DNA of 64,000 nt from Bog-756 sp963704615 (GCA_963704615.1 OY969923.1:1860001-1924000), one strand, 5' to 3'; positions 36,284 through 44,741 are shown, counted from the stretch's first letter. The notes: generated by a model not told the origin, from the sequence alone. Translations and numbers: made by a program.

Positions 36284-38215
36284 TCAACCGCCGGCGTCGG
36301 GCGCGCAGTGACTCGGCGGCGGGACGTCGAGGGTCGGGTTGCCGTCGAAGAAGCCAACGGGCACGAGATGGAACCCGCAGTACTCCACCGGCATGACCGG
36401 CCAGTCTTCGGGCCGGGGCGAGTGGATGACCCCGAAGGTGTGCCAGGCGACGATGTCGGTGCCCACCAAGGGTCGGTCTGCCGACGTCCAGCGTGGCAAT
36501 CCGTCTCCGCCGGCGTGCTGATTGGGATAGTCACCCGCCGCTCGCCTCTCGTCGGATGCGTAAGGCGTGACCCAGAGGTTGTGCCGGGCGAACCCGGCCC
36601 GCGCCGCGATGCTCGAGTCGGGTCGGGCCATCAGAGTCGGTGTGGGGCCGGGAACCAGACGGTAGGCGACTGGTCGGCCGAGCCCGTTGGTCACGTCCGG
36701 GTTCACGAAGCGCCAGTGCCGCCCGCAAGCCGGATCTGCGTCGCGCCGGGCGGCGAGCTCGGACTCGAGCAGCGTGGCTTTCTGGCGGAAGCCGTTGCCC
36801 ATCGGATTGTCCTCGCCGGCGGCCAGGGTCTCGAAGCCGACCTCGTAGACCTCGTTGACCGGGCCGTCGACGCTCATATCGAGACGAGCGCAGAAGAGGT
36901 GCTGGTGGATGGGCGCGGCGAGCCCGGCTGCCACCACCGGGCCGTAGGGGGGTTCCTCTCCCGGGGCGAACGCCTGGGTGGAGAGGATGCCGGTGAGCTT
37001 GACCTCGAGCTGGATGGTGCCGTCGAGGTAGAAGTACCAGTAGAAGCCGTACTCGTAGTTCCCCACCGTGGAGATGGATGAGACCACCAGACGCCGGGAG
37101 CGCCTGACCTCGGTGTGCCCGGTGTTCATGTCGTTGTGCTTCCAGAGGATGCCGTAGTCCTCCTCGTGGATGCAGATCGCGTTGTCGACCACGTAGGGGT
37201 TGCCGTGCTCGCTGGCGAAGGTGGCGTCGAGGTAGGCGATCTCGCCGAGGCAGTCGCATCCCAAAGCCAGCGAGTTCGCCATGCGACCGAGCCCCCACTC
37301 GCCCACGTCGAAGGCATTCTTCCAACCGTGGAGGGGCCCCGGATCGCCATAAGGGACGACCATCTCGCAGATCGAGCCGCGGTACAGGATGGGTCGGATG
37401 TCGCCACCACCGTCGTCGTACCCGATGGTGTGGAGCACCAGCCCTTCGAGCGGATCCATTGACACCCTGAGCGACCAGCGCTGCCAGGTCAGATGGTTGG
37501 ATTCGAGTGTGAAACTGACCCCTTCGGGCTGCACGATGTCCAAGGGTCGGAGGTCGGTGCGCAAGGGCTGATTATCTTCGGGACGGTAGCTGCCTCGCCC
37601 GACGGGAAGCGGCACGATCCCGAAGTCGAGCACCTCGAGCACCTCGCCGCGGGCTCCGTCCACCGTGGCCAGCACGCCCTCGATAGGTCGGGCGTAGCCA
37701 TTGTCGGAGGGCTCTTCGCGGTAGAAGCAGATGCACCGGGCGATGCGGCGGCCCTCCTCGAGGGGATTCCCGAAGTTGCCGGTGGGCCACGGATCGATCT
37801 GGACCTTGTCGAAGTCGGTGATGCCTCGGCGCAGCATGGCCGCTTGCCACCCCGGATCTGCTCGCAGAGCCAAGGTGGCACGGTAGGAGTCGTCGAACAG
37901 GAGAGCGGGGCGCATGCCTTCACGCTCGGTCCACTCGACGACCTCGCCCGCGGGGAGGGCCACCACTGCTTCCACTACACCGCTGTCCCGTCCGGGAACG
38001 ATGATGAGACGAATTCGTCGGGTGACCGTGTCACCGGGACGGTAGGAGGTCACCGTGTCCTTGACCGGTTCATCCAGGGTGACGAGAGAGAAGAGGGCCT
38101 CGTCGCTGATACGCCCGGTGGCCCGCACCGCGTCCACTGCAGCGCTGATCTCGTCGGCACGGAGGGCCTCCAGGGGGTGGCCCACCGGTGTGGTCGGGAG
38201 GGCGGTCTCAACCAC
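36284..38215 (-). CDS. copper-containing primary amine oxidase (topaquinone type)
   Basis: Amine oxidase of 643 residues, turning primary amines into aldehydes with ammonia and H2O2. The catalytic Asp is in WKNAFDVGEWGLGR. The TPQ precursor Tyr lies in TVGNYEYGFYWYF. Two copper His are in PIHQHLFCARLDM, and the third is in GVIHSPRPEDWPVMPVE. No signal peptide is seen, so it is probably cytoplasmic. Translation as written starts at GTG 38215. A much better site (GGAGG, 7 bases, ATG 38255) opens 40 bases upstream but in another frame and ends after 15 residues: either a coupled leader peptide or one extra base near 38216. It diverges from the CoA ligase at 38330. Confidence 0.9.
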   Translation of the reverse strand: MVETALPTTPVGHPLEALRADEISAAVDAVRATGRISDEALFSLVTLDEPVKDTVTSYRPGDTVTRRIRLIIVPGRDSGVVEAVVALPAGEVVEWTEREGMRPALLFDDSYRATLALRADPGWQAAMLRRGITDFDKVQIDPWPTGNFGNPLEEGRRIARCICFYREEPSDNGYARPIEGVLATVDGARGEVLEVLDFGIVPLPVGRGSYRPEDNQPLRTDLRPLDIVQPEGVSFTLESNHLTWQRWSLRVSMDPLEGLVLHTIGYDDGGGDIRPILYRGSICEMVVPYGDPGPLHGWKNAFDVGEWGLGRMANSLALGCDCLGEIAYLDATFASEHGNPYVVDNAICIHEEDYGILWKHNDMNTGHTEVRRSRRLVVSSISTVGNYEYGFYWYFYLDGTIQLEVKLTGILSTQAFAPGEEPPYGPVVAAGLAAPIHQHLFCARLDMSVDGPVNEVYEVGFETLAAGEDNPMGNGFRQKATLLESELAARRDADPACGRHWRFVNPDVTNGLGRPVAYRLVPGPTPTLMARPDSSIAARAGFARHNLWVTPYASDERRAAGDYPNQHAGGDGLPRWTSADRPLVGTDIVAWHTFGVIHSPRPEDWPVMPVEYCGFHLVPVGFFDGNPTLDVPPPSHCAPDAGG

Positions 38216-38255
38216 GGTCGCCCTCCAGATCGTGCCCGGTGTTCAACTCGCGCAT
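38208..38255 (-). other. 15-codon upstream reading frame with strong ribosome site before the amine oxidase
   Basis: ATG 38255 with GGAGG seven bases upstream encodes MRELNTGHDLEGDRG, stopping at TGA 38208-38210 just past the amine oxidase GTG. Dropping one C near 38216 would fuse it in frame (LEGDVVETALP). It is therefore either a short coupling peptide or the true N-terminus of the oxidase. Confidence 0.45.
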
Positions 38256-38315
38256 AGTCGTTCCTCCGATCCGCACATCATGGTGACGCCCGGGCAGCCT
38301 CGGCGCCCGGCACAG

Positions 38316-38321
38316 TAGTCT
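38316..38321 (+). promoter_or_regulatory. putative -10 element (TAGTCT)
   Basis: TANNNT hexamer eight bases before ATG 38330, no Shine-Dalgarno in between: predicted leaderless mRNA for the ligase-ferredoxin-dehydrogenase operon. Confidence 0.45.
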
Positions 38322-38329
38322 CTGCGGCG

Positions 38330-39856
38330 ATGACAGAACGTAGCCCGACTCCGGTTCGAGGGGTGACGGGGCACGCCCGAGCCGGGCCTGACCGTCCGGC
38401 CCTGGTGATGGGCGACACGGTCCGCACCTACGGCGAGCTCGACCGGCGGGCTCGCCAACTGGCGTCTGTGCTGGAGGGCCTGGGGGCGGGACCCGGCTGT
38501 CCGGTGGCGACGGTTCTGCCCAATGGGATCGAGGTCTTCGAGGTCGCCATTGCGGCCGCCATGCTGAATGCCCCCTATCTCCCGGTGAACTGGCACCTGC
38601 GGTCCGACGAGCTCGCCTACATCCTCGACGATGCCGGCGTGGCGGTCGCCGTGGGCCAGTTGGGAGCCGATGACGACCTGGCCAAGGCGCTCGATCGCCA
38701 CCAGGCCGGATCGCTGTGGGTGGGTGCCGACTACGAGAAGGAGATCGAAGCGGCGCGACCGCTTCCCGGTGGGGACAGCGGCGCCGGACCCGAGCTCATG
38801 TTCTACACCTCGGGAACCACCGCCCGACCGAAGGGGGTGGTGCACGGCACGCTGGCCGACGACGCGGGCCGGGCCCGGGGCATGGAAGGGCAGGTGGCCC
38901 TGTGGAGCTGGACGGCCGACGACGTCTACGTGATGAGCGGTCCCTCCTATCATGCTTCCCACCTGGGCTGGGCCCTGTGCGCTCTGTACATCGGCGCCAC
39001 CACAGTGATCACCGCGCAGTTCGAGGCCCGGTCGTTCCTGTCCGAGGTGAGCCGGCACCGGGGCACCCGGTCGATCATGGTGCCCGCTCACTTCATCCGC
39101 ATCCTCGAGATCCCCGAGAGCGAACGAACAGCCATCGATGTGTCGAGCTTCTCGCTCATCGTGCACGCCGCCGCCCCGTGCCCGGTATCGGTGAAGTTCA
39201 AGATGATGGAGGCCTTCCCCGACGCCGCCATCCACGAGCTGTACGGAGCCAGTGAAGGGGGCGCCACCCGGATCTCCCCCGAGGAGTGGCGGTCCCGACC
39301 GGGGAGTGTCGGCCGTCCGTGGCCCGGGGTCGAGATCCGCATCCTCGATGAGGAGGGCACTCCGGTCCCGACGGGCGACGCCGGAATCATCTACATCCGC
39401 CCACCCGGACCCCAGCGGTTCAGCTACCGCAACGACGACGAGGCCACCCGTCGCGCCTGGTGTGACGACGCGTTCACGGTGGGCGACATCGGATACCTCG
39501 ACGAGGACGGCTACCTCACCGTCACCGACCGCGTGTCGGACATGGTGCTGTGGGGCGGGGTCAACATCGCCCCCCGCGAGATCGAAGAGGTGCTGTTCGG
39601 GCATCCGGCGGTGGTGGACTGTGCCGTCTACGGGGTTCCCGACGAGCGCGACGGCGAGCGGCTCAAGGCCATGGTGCAACTGCGCTCGCCGGTGACCACC
39701 GACGAGTTGGCCGCGCACGTGGGCTCCCGGCTGGCCCGTTACAAGGTTCCCAAGGAGTGGGCGGTGGTCGAGGAGCTCCCCCGTGACCACAACGGGAAGG
39801 TGCGGAAACGCCAGCTGCGCGAGGCGCACCTGTCGGGGGAGGGATCGGACCGGTGA
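38330..39856 (+). CDS. AMP-dependent acyl-CoA synthetase
   Basis: Intact CoA ligase of 508 residues. A3 loop LMFYTSGTTARPKGVVHG (about residues 160-177), SYHASHLGWALCALYIGATTVI, A5 HELYGASEGGATR, then DAFTVGDIGYLDEDGYLTVTDRVSDMVLWGGVNIAPREIEEVLF. The C-terminal YKVPKEWAVVEELPRDHNGKVRKRQLR supplies the adenylation Lys. It belongs to the FadD3/FadD17-like actinobacterial group by general look only. The stop overlaps the ferredoxin GTG, so activation of the acid and the following dehydrogenase step are expressed together. Confidence 0.9.
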   Translation: MTERSPTPVRGVTGHARAGPDRPALVMGDTVRTYGELDRRARQLASVLEGLGAGPGCPVATVLPNGIEVFEVAIAAAMLNAPYLPVNWHLRSDELAYILDDAGVAVAVGQLGADDDLAKALDRHQAGSLWVGADYEKEIEAARPLPGGDSGAGPELMFYTSGTTARPKGVVHGTLADDAGRARGMEGQVALWSWTADDVYVMSGPSYHASHLGWALCALYIGATTVITAQFEARSFLSEVSRHRGTRSIMVPAHFIRILEIPESERTAIDVSSFSLIVHAAAPCPVSVKFKMMEAFPDAAIHELYGASEGGATRISPEEWRSRPGSVGRPWPGVEIRILDEEGTPVPTGDAGIIYIRPPGPQRFSYRNDDEATRRAWCDDAFTVGDIGYLDEDGYLTVTDRVSDMVLWGGVNIAPREIEEVLFGHPAVVDCAVYGVPDERDGERLKAMVQLRSPVTTDELAAHVGSRLARYKVPKEWAVVEELPRDHNGKVRKRQLREAHLSGEGSDR

Positions 39857-40164
39857 TCAGGGTCGGGATCGACCGCGACAAATGCGTTGGTTCGGGAAAC
39901 TGTGTGTTCTGGGCTCCCGCCACCTTCGACCTCGGTGACGATGGGATCTCCGTAGTCATCGATCCGTCCGGTGACACAGAGGAACGGATCCGGGTGGCCG
40001 TAGACGGTTGCCCGTCCAAGGCCATCTGGATGGAATCCGCCGACCAAAGCCACGAATCGCAGTCGCCGGCCGAGGCCGAGGCCGAGTCCGCGAACGAGTC
40101 CGAGGCCGAGGCCGAGTTCGAGAACGAAGGAGAGGGGGGCCATGGCGATCGCCTTGTCCGATGA
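39853..40164 (+). CDS. small ferredoxin (P450-type, 3Fe-4S-like) with acidic repeat tail
   Basis: Ferredoxin of 103 residues. GTG 39853 overlaps the ligase stop (GTGA). The cluster ligands visible are DKCVGSGNCVFWAPATF (C-x5-C) and VDGCPSKAIWM (CP). The middle Cys of 4Fe-4S proteins is replaced in VGSG, as in 3Fe-4S ferredoxins that serve P450s. After residue 62 the chain becomes an Ala/Glu/Ser repeat (AEAEAESANESEAEAEFENEGEG) encoded by GCCGAG-type hexamers, unusual for the family. The last 23 bases overlap the next gene. The only P450 in the window is 27 kb away; transfer of electrons from the adjoining dehydrogenase is an alternative idea. Confidence 0.87.
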   Translation: MIRVGIDRDKCVGSGNCVFWAPATFDLGDDGISVVIDPSGDTEERIRVAVDGCPSKAIWMESADQSHESQSPAEAEAESANESEAEAEFENEGEGGHGDRLVR

Positions 40165-42373
40165 GCACGAGGCGTTACGGCGCTCGGTCCGGGGTTGGCT
40201 CGGATCCCACTGCGCGCCGAGCGTGCCCAGAGCCCTGTTGGACGCCGAGAGCGAAGAGCTGCAGCCCATCTGGAAGGAGATCGCCGCCGAGGGCTGGTTG
40301 GGCCTTCATCTCCCCGAGGAGTTCGGCGGCCAGGGCTTCGGTCTTTTCGAACTCGCTGTCGTGCTCGAAGAGACCGGAGCCGCACTGGTGCCGGGACCCT
40401 TTCTTCCTACGGTTATCGCCTCGGCGCTCGTGGCCGAGGCCTCATCGCCATCACAGTCTCGACTGTTCCTGCCCGGTCTGATCAACGGGAGCACCACGGT
40501 GGCCCTTTCGCTCGGCGAGTCGCACCTCGAGGTCGTGAGCCGGGGTGAGGATGGGACGATCACTGTGTCCGGGACCCTTCGTCCGTTGCTCGGTGCGTCC
40601 ACGGCGACGGTGGTGCTGGCTCCGGCTCGCCCGAGCGATGGGGAAGACGGGGAAGTGGTCTGGTGCCTGCTCGATGTGCCCGGAGCGGGGGACAAGGTCG
40701 TGGTCGCGCCCCTGGTCAGTCTCGATCCGACCCGCCGGGTCGGGACGGTCGAGGTGGACGCGGTCACGGTCACCCCCGAGCGGCAATTCAGCTCCCTCAC
40801 CACCGACCGGGTCCGCGAGGTGGCGGTGTCCTTGATGGCCGCGGAGCACGTCGGCGGCGCCCGCTGGTGCCTCGACACGGCGACGGAGTACGCCAAGGTC
40901 CGCGTTCAATTCGGCCGACCGATCGGACAGTTCCAGGCCATCAAGCACCGTCTGGCCGACATGGCCATCCGTGTGGAACAGATGACCGCGGTGGCCTGGG
41001 ACGCAGCCATCGCCATGGAATCCGGCGAACCTGCCGGAGCCGCCCTGGCGGCCGCCACCGCTGGCGCCCTCGCTCTCGACGGATACGTTGTCGGCGCTCA
41101 GGAATGCATCCAGGTGTTGGGCGGCATTGGCTTCACCTGGGAGCACGACGCCCATATGTATCTGAAGCGGGCGATGGCTGATCGTCAGCTCATGGGGGAG
41201 GCCGACGCTTACTGTCAACGGGTGGCCGTCGAGGCCAGGGCCGGTGCCCGACGGGCTCTCGCTGCTGATCTGCCCCTCGAGGCAGACGCCATCCGGGCGG
41301 AGCTGGCCGATGTGATGGCCGAGCTGACCAGCCTCGAAGGCGACCAACGGCGCCGCAAACTGGTCGATGCCGGACTGGTGATGCCGCACTGGCCCAAGCC
41401 TTGGGGTCGCGGTGCGGGTGCCGTCGAGCAAGTGGTCATCGACGAGGAGATGGCTGCCGCGGGCATCGATCGACCCCACATCTCGATCGGCGCCTGGGCC
41501 CTTCCCCCGATCATCGCTCACGGCACGGCCCTCCAGCAGGAACGCTGGGTCGATGCCACCCTGATGGGTCGGCTCCACTGGTGTCAGCTGTTCTCCGAGC
41601 CGGGGGCCGGCTCCGACCTGGCCAGCCTGTCCACCCGGGCCGAACGTACCGACGGGGGCTGGTTGCTCACCGGCCAGAAGGTGTGGACGTCCATGGCGCG
41701 AGATGCCGATTGGGGCATCTGTCTGGCTCGGAGCGATCCCGATGCCCCGAAGCACCTGGGGATCACCTACTTCATCGTGGACATGCACTCGCCGGGCCTC
41801 GACATCCGGCCTCTGCGAGAGCTGACCGGTGCCGCCATGTTCAACGAGGTCTTCCTCGACGACGTCTTCGCACCCGACGACTGCGTGATCGGTGAGGTCA
41901 ACGGCGGTTGGAGCCTGGCTCGCATAACGCTGGCCAACGAGCGGGTCTCGATGTCCTCGGGATCCACCTTCGGGATCGGCGTCGAATCGCTGGTTCGCCT
42001 GGCCGATCGCCAGGGCGCCACACTGACGCCCAGCCTCCTCGTACGTCTCGGGCGACTCCTGGTCGAGGCGCAGTCGCTCCGCCTGATGACCCACCGCTCC
42101 ACTCTGGCCGCTCTGGCCGGCACCGATCCTGGTTCGCGGGCGAGCTTGCGGAAGCTGCTGGGTGCCGAGCACGAGCAACGGGTGCAAGAGCTCGGTCTGG
42201 CCATGCTCGGCCCCGAGGGGGCGACCATGGAGGGAAGGGCTGCCCGATGGTCCCAAGGGATGCTGGCCACCCGATGCCTCACGGTGGCCGGGGGGACCAG
42301 CGAGGTGCAACGGAACGTCATCGCCGAGCGCCTTCTCGGCCTGCCCCGGGACACCGAGCCCGGAGCCGGCTGA
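40142..42373 (+). CDS. double-length acyl-CoA dehydrogenase (two fused dehydrogenase domains)
   Basis: 743-residue protein made of two acyl-CoA dehydrogenase domains, as in the FadE34/ChsE3 kind of M. tuberculosis, which replaces an alpha2beta2 pair. Domain 1 (1 to about 365): LSDEHEALRRSVRGWLGSHC, HLPEEFGGQGFGLFELAVV, EYAKVRVQFGRPIGQFQAIKHRLADMA, QVLGGIGFTWEHDAHMYLKRAM with the likely catalytic Glu. Domain 2 (about 385 to 743): VMPHWPKPWGRGAG, CQLFSEPGAGSDLASLSTRAERT, TGQKVWTSMARDADWGICLARSD, and C-terminal VAGGTSEVQRNVIAERLLGLPRD. ATG 40142 follows GGAGAGGGGGG. It is the last gene of its operon and faces the AT-rich island. Confidence 0.92.
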   Translation: MAIALSDEHEALRRSVRGWLGSHCAPSVPRALLDAESEELQPIWKEIAAEGWLGLHLPEEFGGQGFGLFELAVVLEETGAALVPGPFLPTVIASALVAEASSPSQSRLFLPGLINGSTTVALSLGESHLEVVSRGEDGTITVSGTLRPLLGASTATVVLAPARPSDGEDGEVVWCLLDVPGAGDKVVVAPLVSLDPTRRVGTVEVDAVTVTPERQFSSLTTDRVREVAVSLMAAEHVGGARWCLDTATEYAKVRVQFGRPIGQFQAIKHRLADMAIRVEQMTAVAWDAAIAMESGEPAGAALAAATAGALALDGYVVGAQECIQVLGGIGFTWEHDAHMYLKRAMADRQLMGEADAYCQRVAVEARAGARRALAADLPLEADAIRAELADVMAELTSLEGDQRRRKLVDAGLVMPHWPKPWGRGAGAVEQVVIDEEMAAAGIDRPHISIGAWALPPIIAHGTALQQERWVDATLMGRLHWCQLFSEPGAGSDLASLSTRAERTDGGWLLTGQKVWTSMARDADWGICLARSDPDAPKHLGITYFIVDMHSPGLDIRPLRELTGAAMFNEVFLDDVFAPDDCVIGEVNGGWSLARITLANERVSMSSGSTFGIGVESLVRLADRQGATLTPSLLVRLGRLLVEAQSLRLMTHRSTLAALAGTDPGSRASLRKLLGAEHEQRVQELGLAMLGPEGATMEGRAARWSQGMLATRCLTVAGGTSEVQRNVIAERLLGLPRDTEPGAG

Positions 42374-42592
42374 TGCATGGGCACCCCGAGCCTCGTTGGT
42401 TTGTTTTCCAGAATTGCTCGATTTATTAACTATGGTCGATAATTCCTTGCAAGGAATTATCGATGGTCATCGATAATTAGTGGCAGTTTTTGAAAAAAAT
42501 GTTGGGTGCTCTCTCCCCGGCCGTCGCTCCGCTCTCCCGGCCGGCCTCCCGGCCGGCCTCCCCAAATCCGGTGTCGGACGCGGCGTGGGCCG
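42374..42592. other. convergent intergenic region with AT-rich island
   Basis: About 110 bases (roughly 42403-42512) are strikingly A/T-rich within otherwise G/C-rich DNA and carry the palindrome array listed separately, then a T5 and an A7 run. The rest (42513-42592) is CCGGCC-rich with short inverted repeats. No gene seen. Confidence 0.7.
42436..42478. repeat. three TCGATAATT sites, two forming a perfect 28-bp palindrome
   Basis: TCGATAATT occurs at 42436-42444 and 42470-42478, and as its complement AATTATCGA at 42455-42463. The first two with the centre CCTTGCAAGG make an exact 28-base palindrome (42436-42463). The second and third form another inverted pair around TGGTCA. It may be a protein-binding array, a cruciform/terminator or an integration scar. 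It lies between two converging coding regions. Confidence 0.75.
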
Positions 42593-43903
42593 CTAGATCA
42601 CCCCGTCCTGGTGGAACTTCTCCAACTCGGCCGGGGACAGGCCCACCAGATCGCACCACACCTCCTGGTTGTCGGCCCCCAAGTGGGGCGCACCAGTGGG
42701 AACCGGCACTTCACGTCCGACGAAGCGGGGGAATGGCGCCTGCTGGCGCATAGGTCCGACGACCGGATCGTCGACTGACACCAGGTCGCCGCGGGCCGCC
42801 ATGTGTGGGTCGACGAAGATGTCGGCCGCGGTGTAGGCCGTACCGACGGGGACGTCGTGGGCCACGCAGGCCGCCTCGATCTCCTCGGCGCTCTGGCCGC
42901 GGGTCCACGCGGCCACGATGTCGTTGATTTCGTCCCCGTGCGCGGCCCGGCGGGCCAGCGTGGAGAACCGAGGGTCGGTGGTGAGCTCGGGACGGCCCAT
43001 GGCCCGGCACAGGCGCGCGAAGTTGGCGTCCGACCCGGCCACAATGCAGACGTAGGCCCCGTCTGCGGAGGGGTAGTTGTCGAGGGGGGCGGAGTGGGGG
43101 AGCCGGTTTCCTTCGCGACTGCGCACCAAACCCAGTTGGTCGTAGCCGGCCAACGTCCACTCGAGCACCCGGAGGATGGCCCCGTACAAAGGAGCGTCGA
43201 TGACGACACCGCGCCTGTCTCCCTTGGCGGGTGCGGCGATGTCGCGTTGGTAGAGACCGGCCACTGCGGCCATGGCCGCGAAGACTCCGGTGAGGTAGTC
43301 AGAAATGGTCACCCCAGGTCGCACGGGAGGGCGCTCGCGCTCACCGGTGAGATGGAGCAGGCCACCGTAGGCGATGCCCATGCGGTCGAGGCCCGGCCTC
43401 TGGGAGTACGGTCCGTCCTGCCCGAAGACGCTGATCCGGACAAAGATGAGCCCGGGATCCAGAGAATCGGGGCCCAGACCCCACCCCTCCATGGTCCCCG
43501 GGCGAAAGTTCTCGCACAGGACGTCGGCGTGGGAGGCGAGCTGTCGGAACAGCGACTGGCCTGCCGGCGTCCGCAGGTCGCAGGTGACACCGCGTCTCCC
43601 GCGACCTTCCACCGCCCAAAAGAGCGAGTAGCCGTCGTCGATGCCTCCCTCGCCCGAGCTCGAGCCCGAGCTCGAGCCCGAGGTCGAGCTGGAACCCGAG
43701 CCGGAGTCAGTTTCAGGATGGACGAAGGGGCCGATGGTGCGCATGAAGTCCCCGCTGCCCGGCAGCTCGACCTTGATGACATCGGCCCCCAGCTCGCCGA
43801 GCAGCCCGGCGCAGAAAGGTGCCGATATGCGGGTGCCGACGTCGAGAACCCGGATGCCGTCCAACGGGCCCTTGGTGATGGATTCGGCTGGATCAGGACT
43901 CAA
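42593..43903 (-). CDS. family III (CaiB/BaiF) CoA-transferase
   Basis: Class III CoA transferase of 436 residues, moving CoA between carboxylates. TTG 43903 is the only fitting start (SPDPAESITKGPLDGIRVLDVGTRISAPFCAGLLGELGADVIKVELPGSGDFMR). The usual first half is present, and the active-site Asp region is CENFRPGTMEGWGLGPDSLDPG followed by RISVFGQDGPYSQRPGLDRMG. Between them lies a Gly/Ser insert (SGSGSSSTSGSSSGSSSGEGG), a repeated hexamer not normal for the family. The rest (APLYGAILRVLEWTLAGYDQ, NYPSADGAYVCIVAGSDANFARLCRAMG) is typical. It overlaps the hydratase stop by 11 bases. Confidence 0.9.
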   Translation of the reverse strand: MSPDPAESITKGPLDGIRVLDVGTRISAPFCAGLLGELGADVIKVELPGSGDFMRTIGPFVHPETDSGSGSSSTSGSSSGSSSGEGGIDDGYSLFWAVEGRGRRGVTCDLRTPAGQSLFRQLASHADVLCENFRPGTMEGWGLGPDSLDPGLIFVRISVFGQDGPYSQRPGLDRMGIAYGGLLHLTGERERPPVRPGVTISDYLTGVFAAMAAVAGLYQRDIAAPAKGDRRGVVIDAPLYGAILRVLEWTLAGYDQLGLVRSREGNRLPHSAPLDNYPSADGAYVCIVAGSDANFARLCRAMGRPELTTDPRFSTLARRAAHGDEINDIVAAWTRGQSAEEIEAACVAHDVPVGTAYTAADIFVDPHMAARGDLVSVDDPVVGPMRQQAPFPRFVGREVPVPTGAPHLGADNQEVWCDLVGLSPAELEKFHQDGVI

Positions 43904-44741
43904 CGACGGGCCGATCCCCTCGATCGCGATCGGAGAACACGTCCTTCAGGGACGGTCGAGTCTTGCGTTCCTCCAATGCCCGCCGCGCGGTCGCTGTGTT
44001 GTGCATCCAGTGGTGGGCCATGAAGTGGTACTTCCAGGAATCGGACTGGCCCATGAGATCGGCCGTGTGGTTGAGTGAGTCCTTCATCACCTGCGCGGTC
44101 ACCGGGGGGACGAGGGAGATGCGCTCCGCCAACTCGCGGGTCCGTTCCTCGAGATCGGCCCGGGGCACCACCCGGTTGACCAGTCCGAGCCTCCATGCCT
44201 CCTGGGCGTCGATGGTGTCGCCGGTGAGGAGGAATTCCTTGGCTTTGCGAATGCCGAGCTCCCACGGCTCGACGAGGAGTTCGACGCCGGCACCGGTCAT
44301 CCGCAGGACCGGATTCGAGAATGAGGCGTCGTCGGCAGCGACGATGAGATCGCACATGCAGGCCAACATGAGACCGGCGGCCACGCAGCTGCCCTGGACG
44401 GCGGCGATCGTCGGCTTCCGGAAGTCGTGGATCCGCTTGCAGCGGTCGTAGTACATGACTTTCTCGTGGTACATCTTGCCTTCGGGAGTCTCCCGCATCA
44501 GCCGCCACTCGTCGGGGTCGGTGTCGCTCAGCAGCGACTTGAGGTCATGGCCGGACGAGAAGTGCTTTCCCGCGCCGGCCAGGATCACCACCCGCACCTC
44601 GTCGTCAGCGTCGGCCTCGTCGAAGGCGGCGTCGATCTCGTCGATCAGCCGGGTGTCCTGCGCGTTGGCCACCTCGGGCCGGTTCATGGTGATGGTGGCC
44701 ACCGGGCCGTCCACCTGGTACAGGATCGATTCGTAGCCCAC
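43893..44741 (-). CDS. enoyl-CoA hydratase family protein
   Basis: Crotonase-family enzyme of about 282 residues. The start is set by the ribosome site: AAAGGAGG touches ATG 44750 directly but is nine bases from GTG 44741 (GYESILYQVDGPVATITMNRPEVANAQ). Oxyanion segments: FSSGHDLKSLLSD and QGSCVAAGLMLACMCDLIVAADDASFSNPV. MTGAGVELLVEPWELGIRKAKEFLLTGD and the long tail (HFMAHHWMHNTATARRALEERK) match the frame-broken hydratase at 19015, its paralogue. Downstream of the dehydrogenase at 44779 and overlapping the CoA transferase, so one operon. Confidence 0.88.
   Translation of the reverse strand: MGYESILYQVDGPVATITMNRPEVANAQDTRLIDEIDAAFDEADADDEVRVVILAGAGKHFSSGHDLKSLLSDTDPDEWRLMRETPEGKMYHEKVMYYDRCKRIHDFRKPTIAAVQGSCVAAGLMLACMCDLIVAADDASFSNPVLRMTGAGVELLVEPWELGIRKAKEFLLTGDTIDAQEAWRLGLVNRVVPRADLEERTRELAERISLVPPVTAQVMKDSLNHTADLMGQSDSWKYHFMAHHWMHNTATARRALEERKTRPSLKDVFSDRDRGDRPVVES

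Noticed and set aside
42436..42463. XerCD dif site
   Set aside because: Length (28 bp) and 6-bp centre are suggestive, but dif has TTAT/ATAA next to the centre, whereas here TTCC/GGAA flank it, and a third half-site follows; not enough to call.
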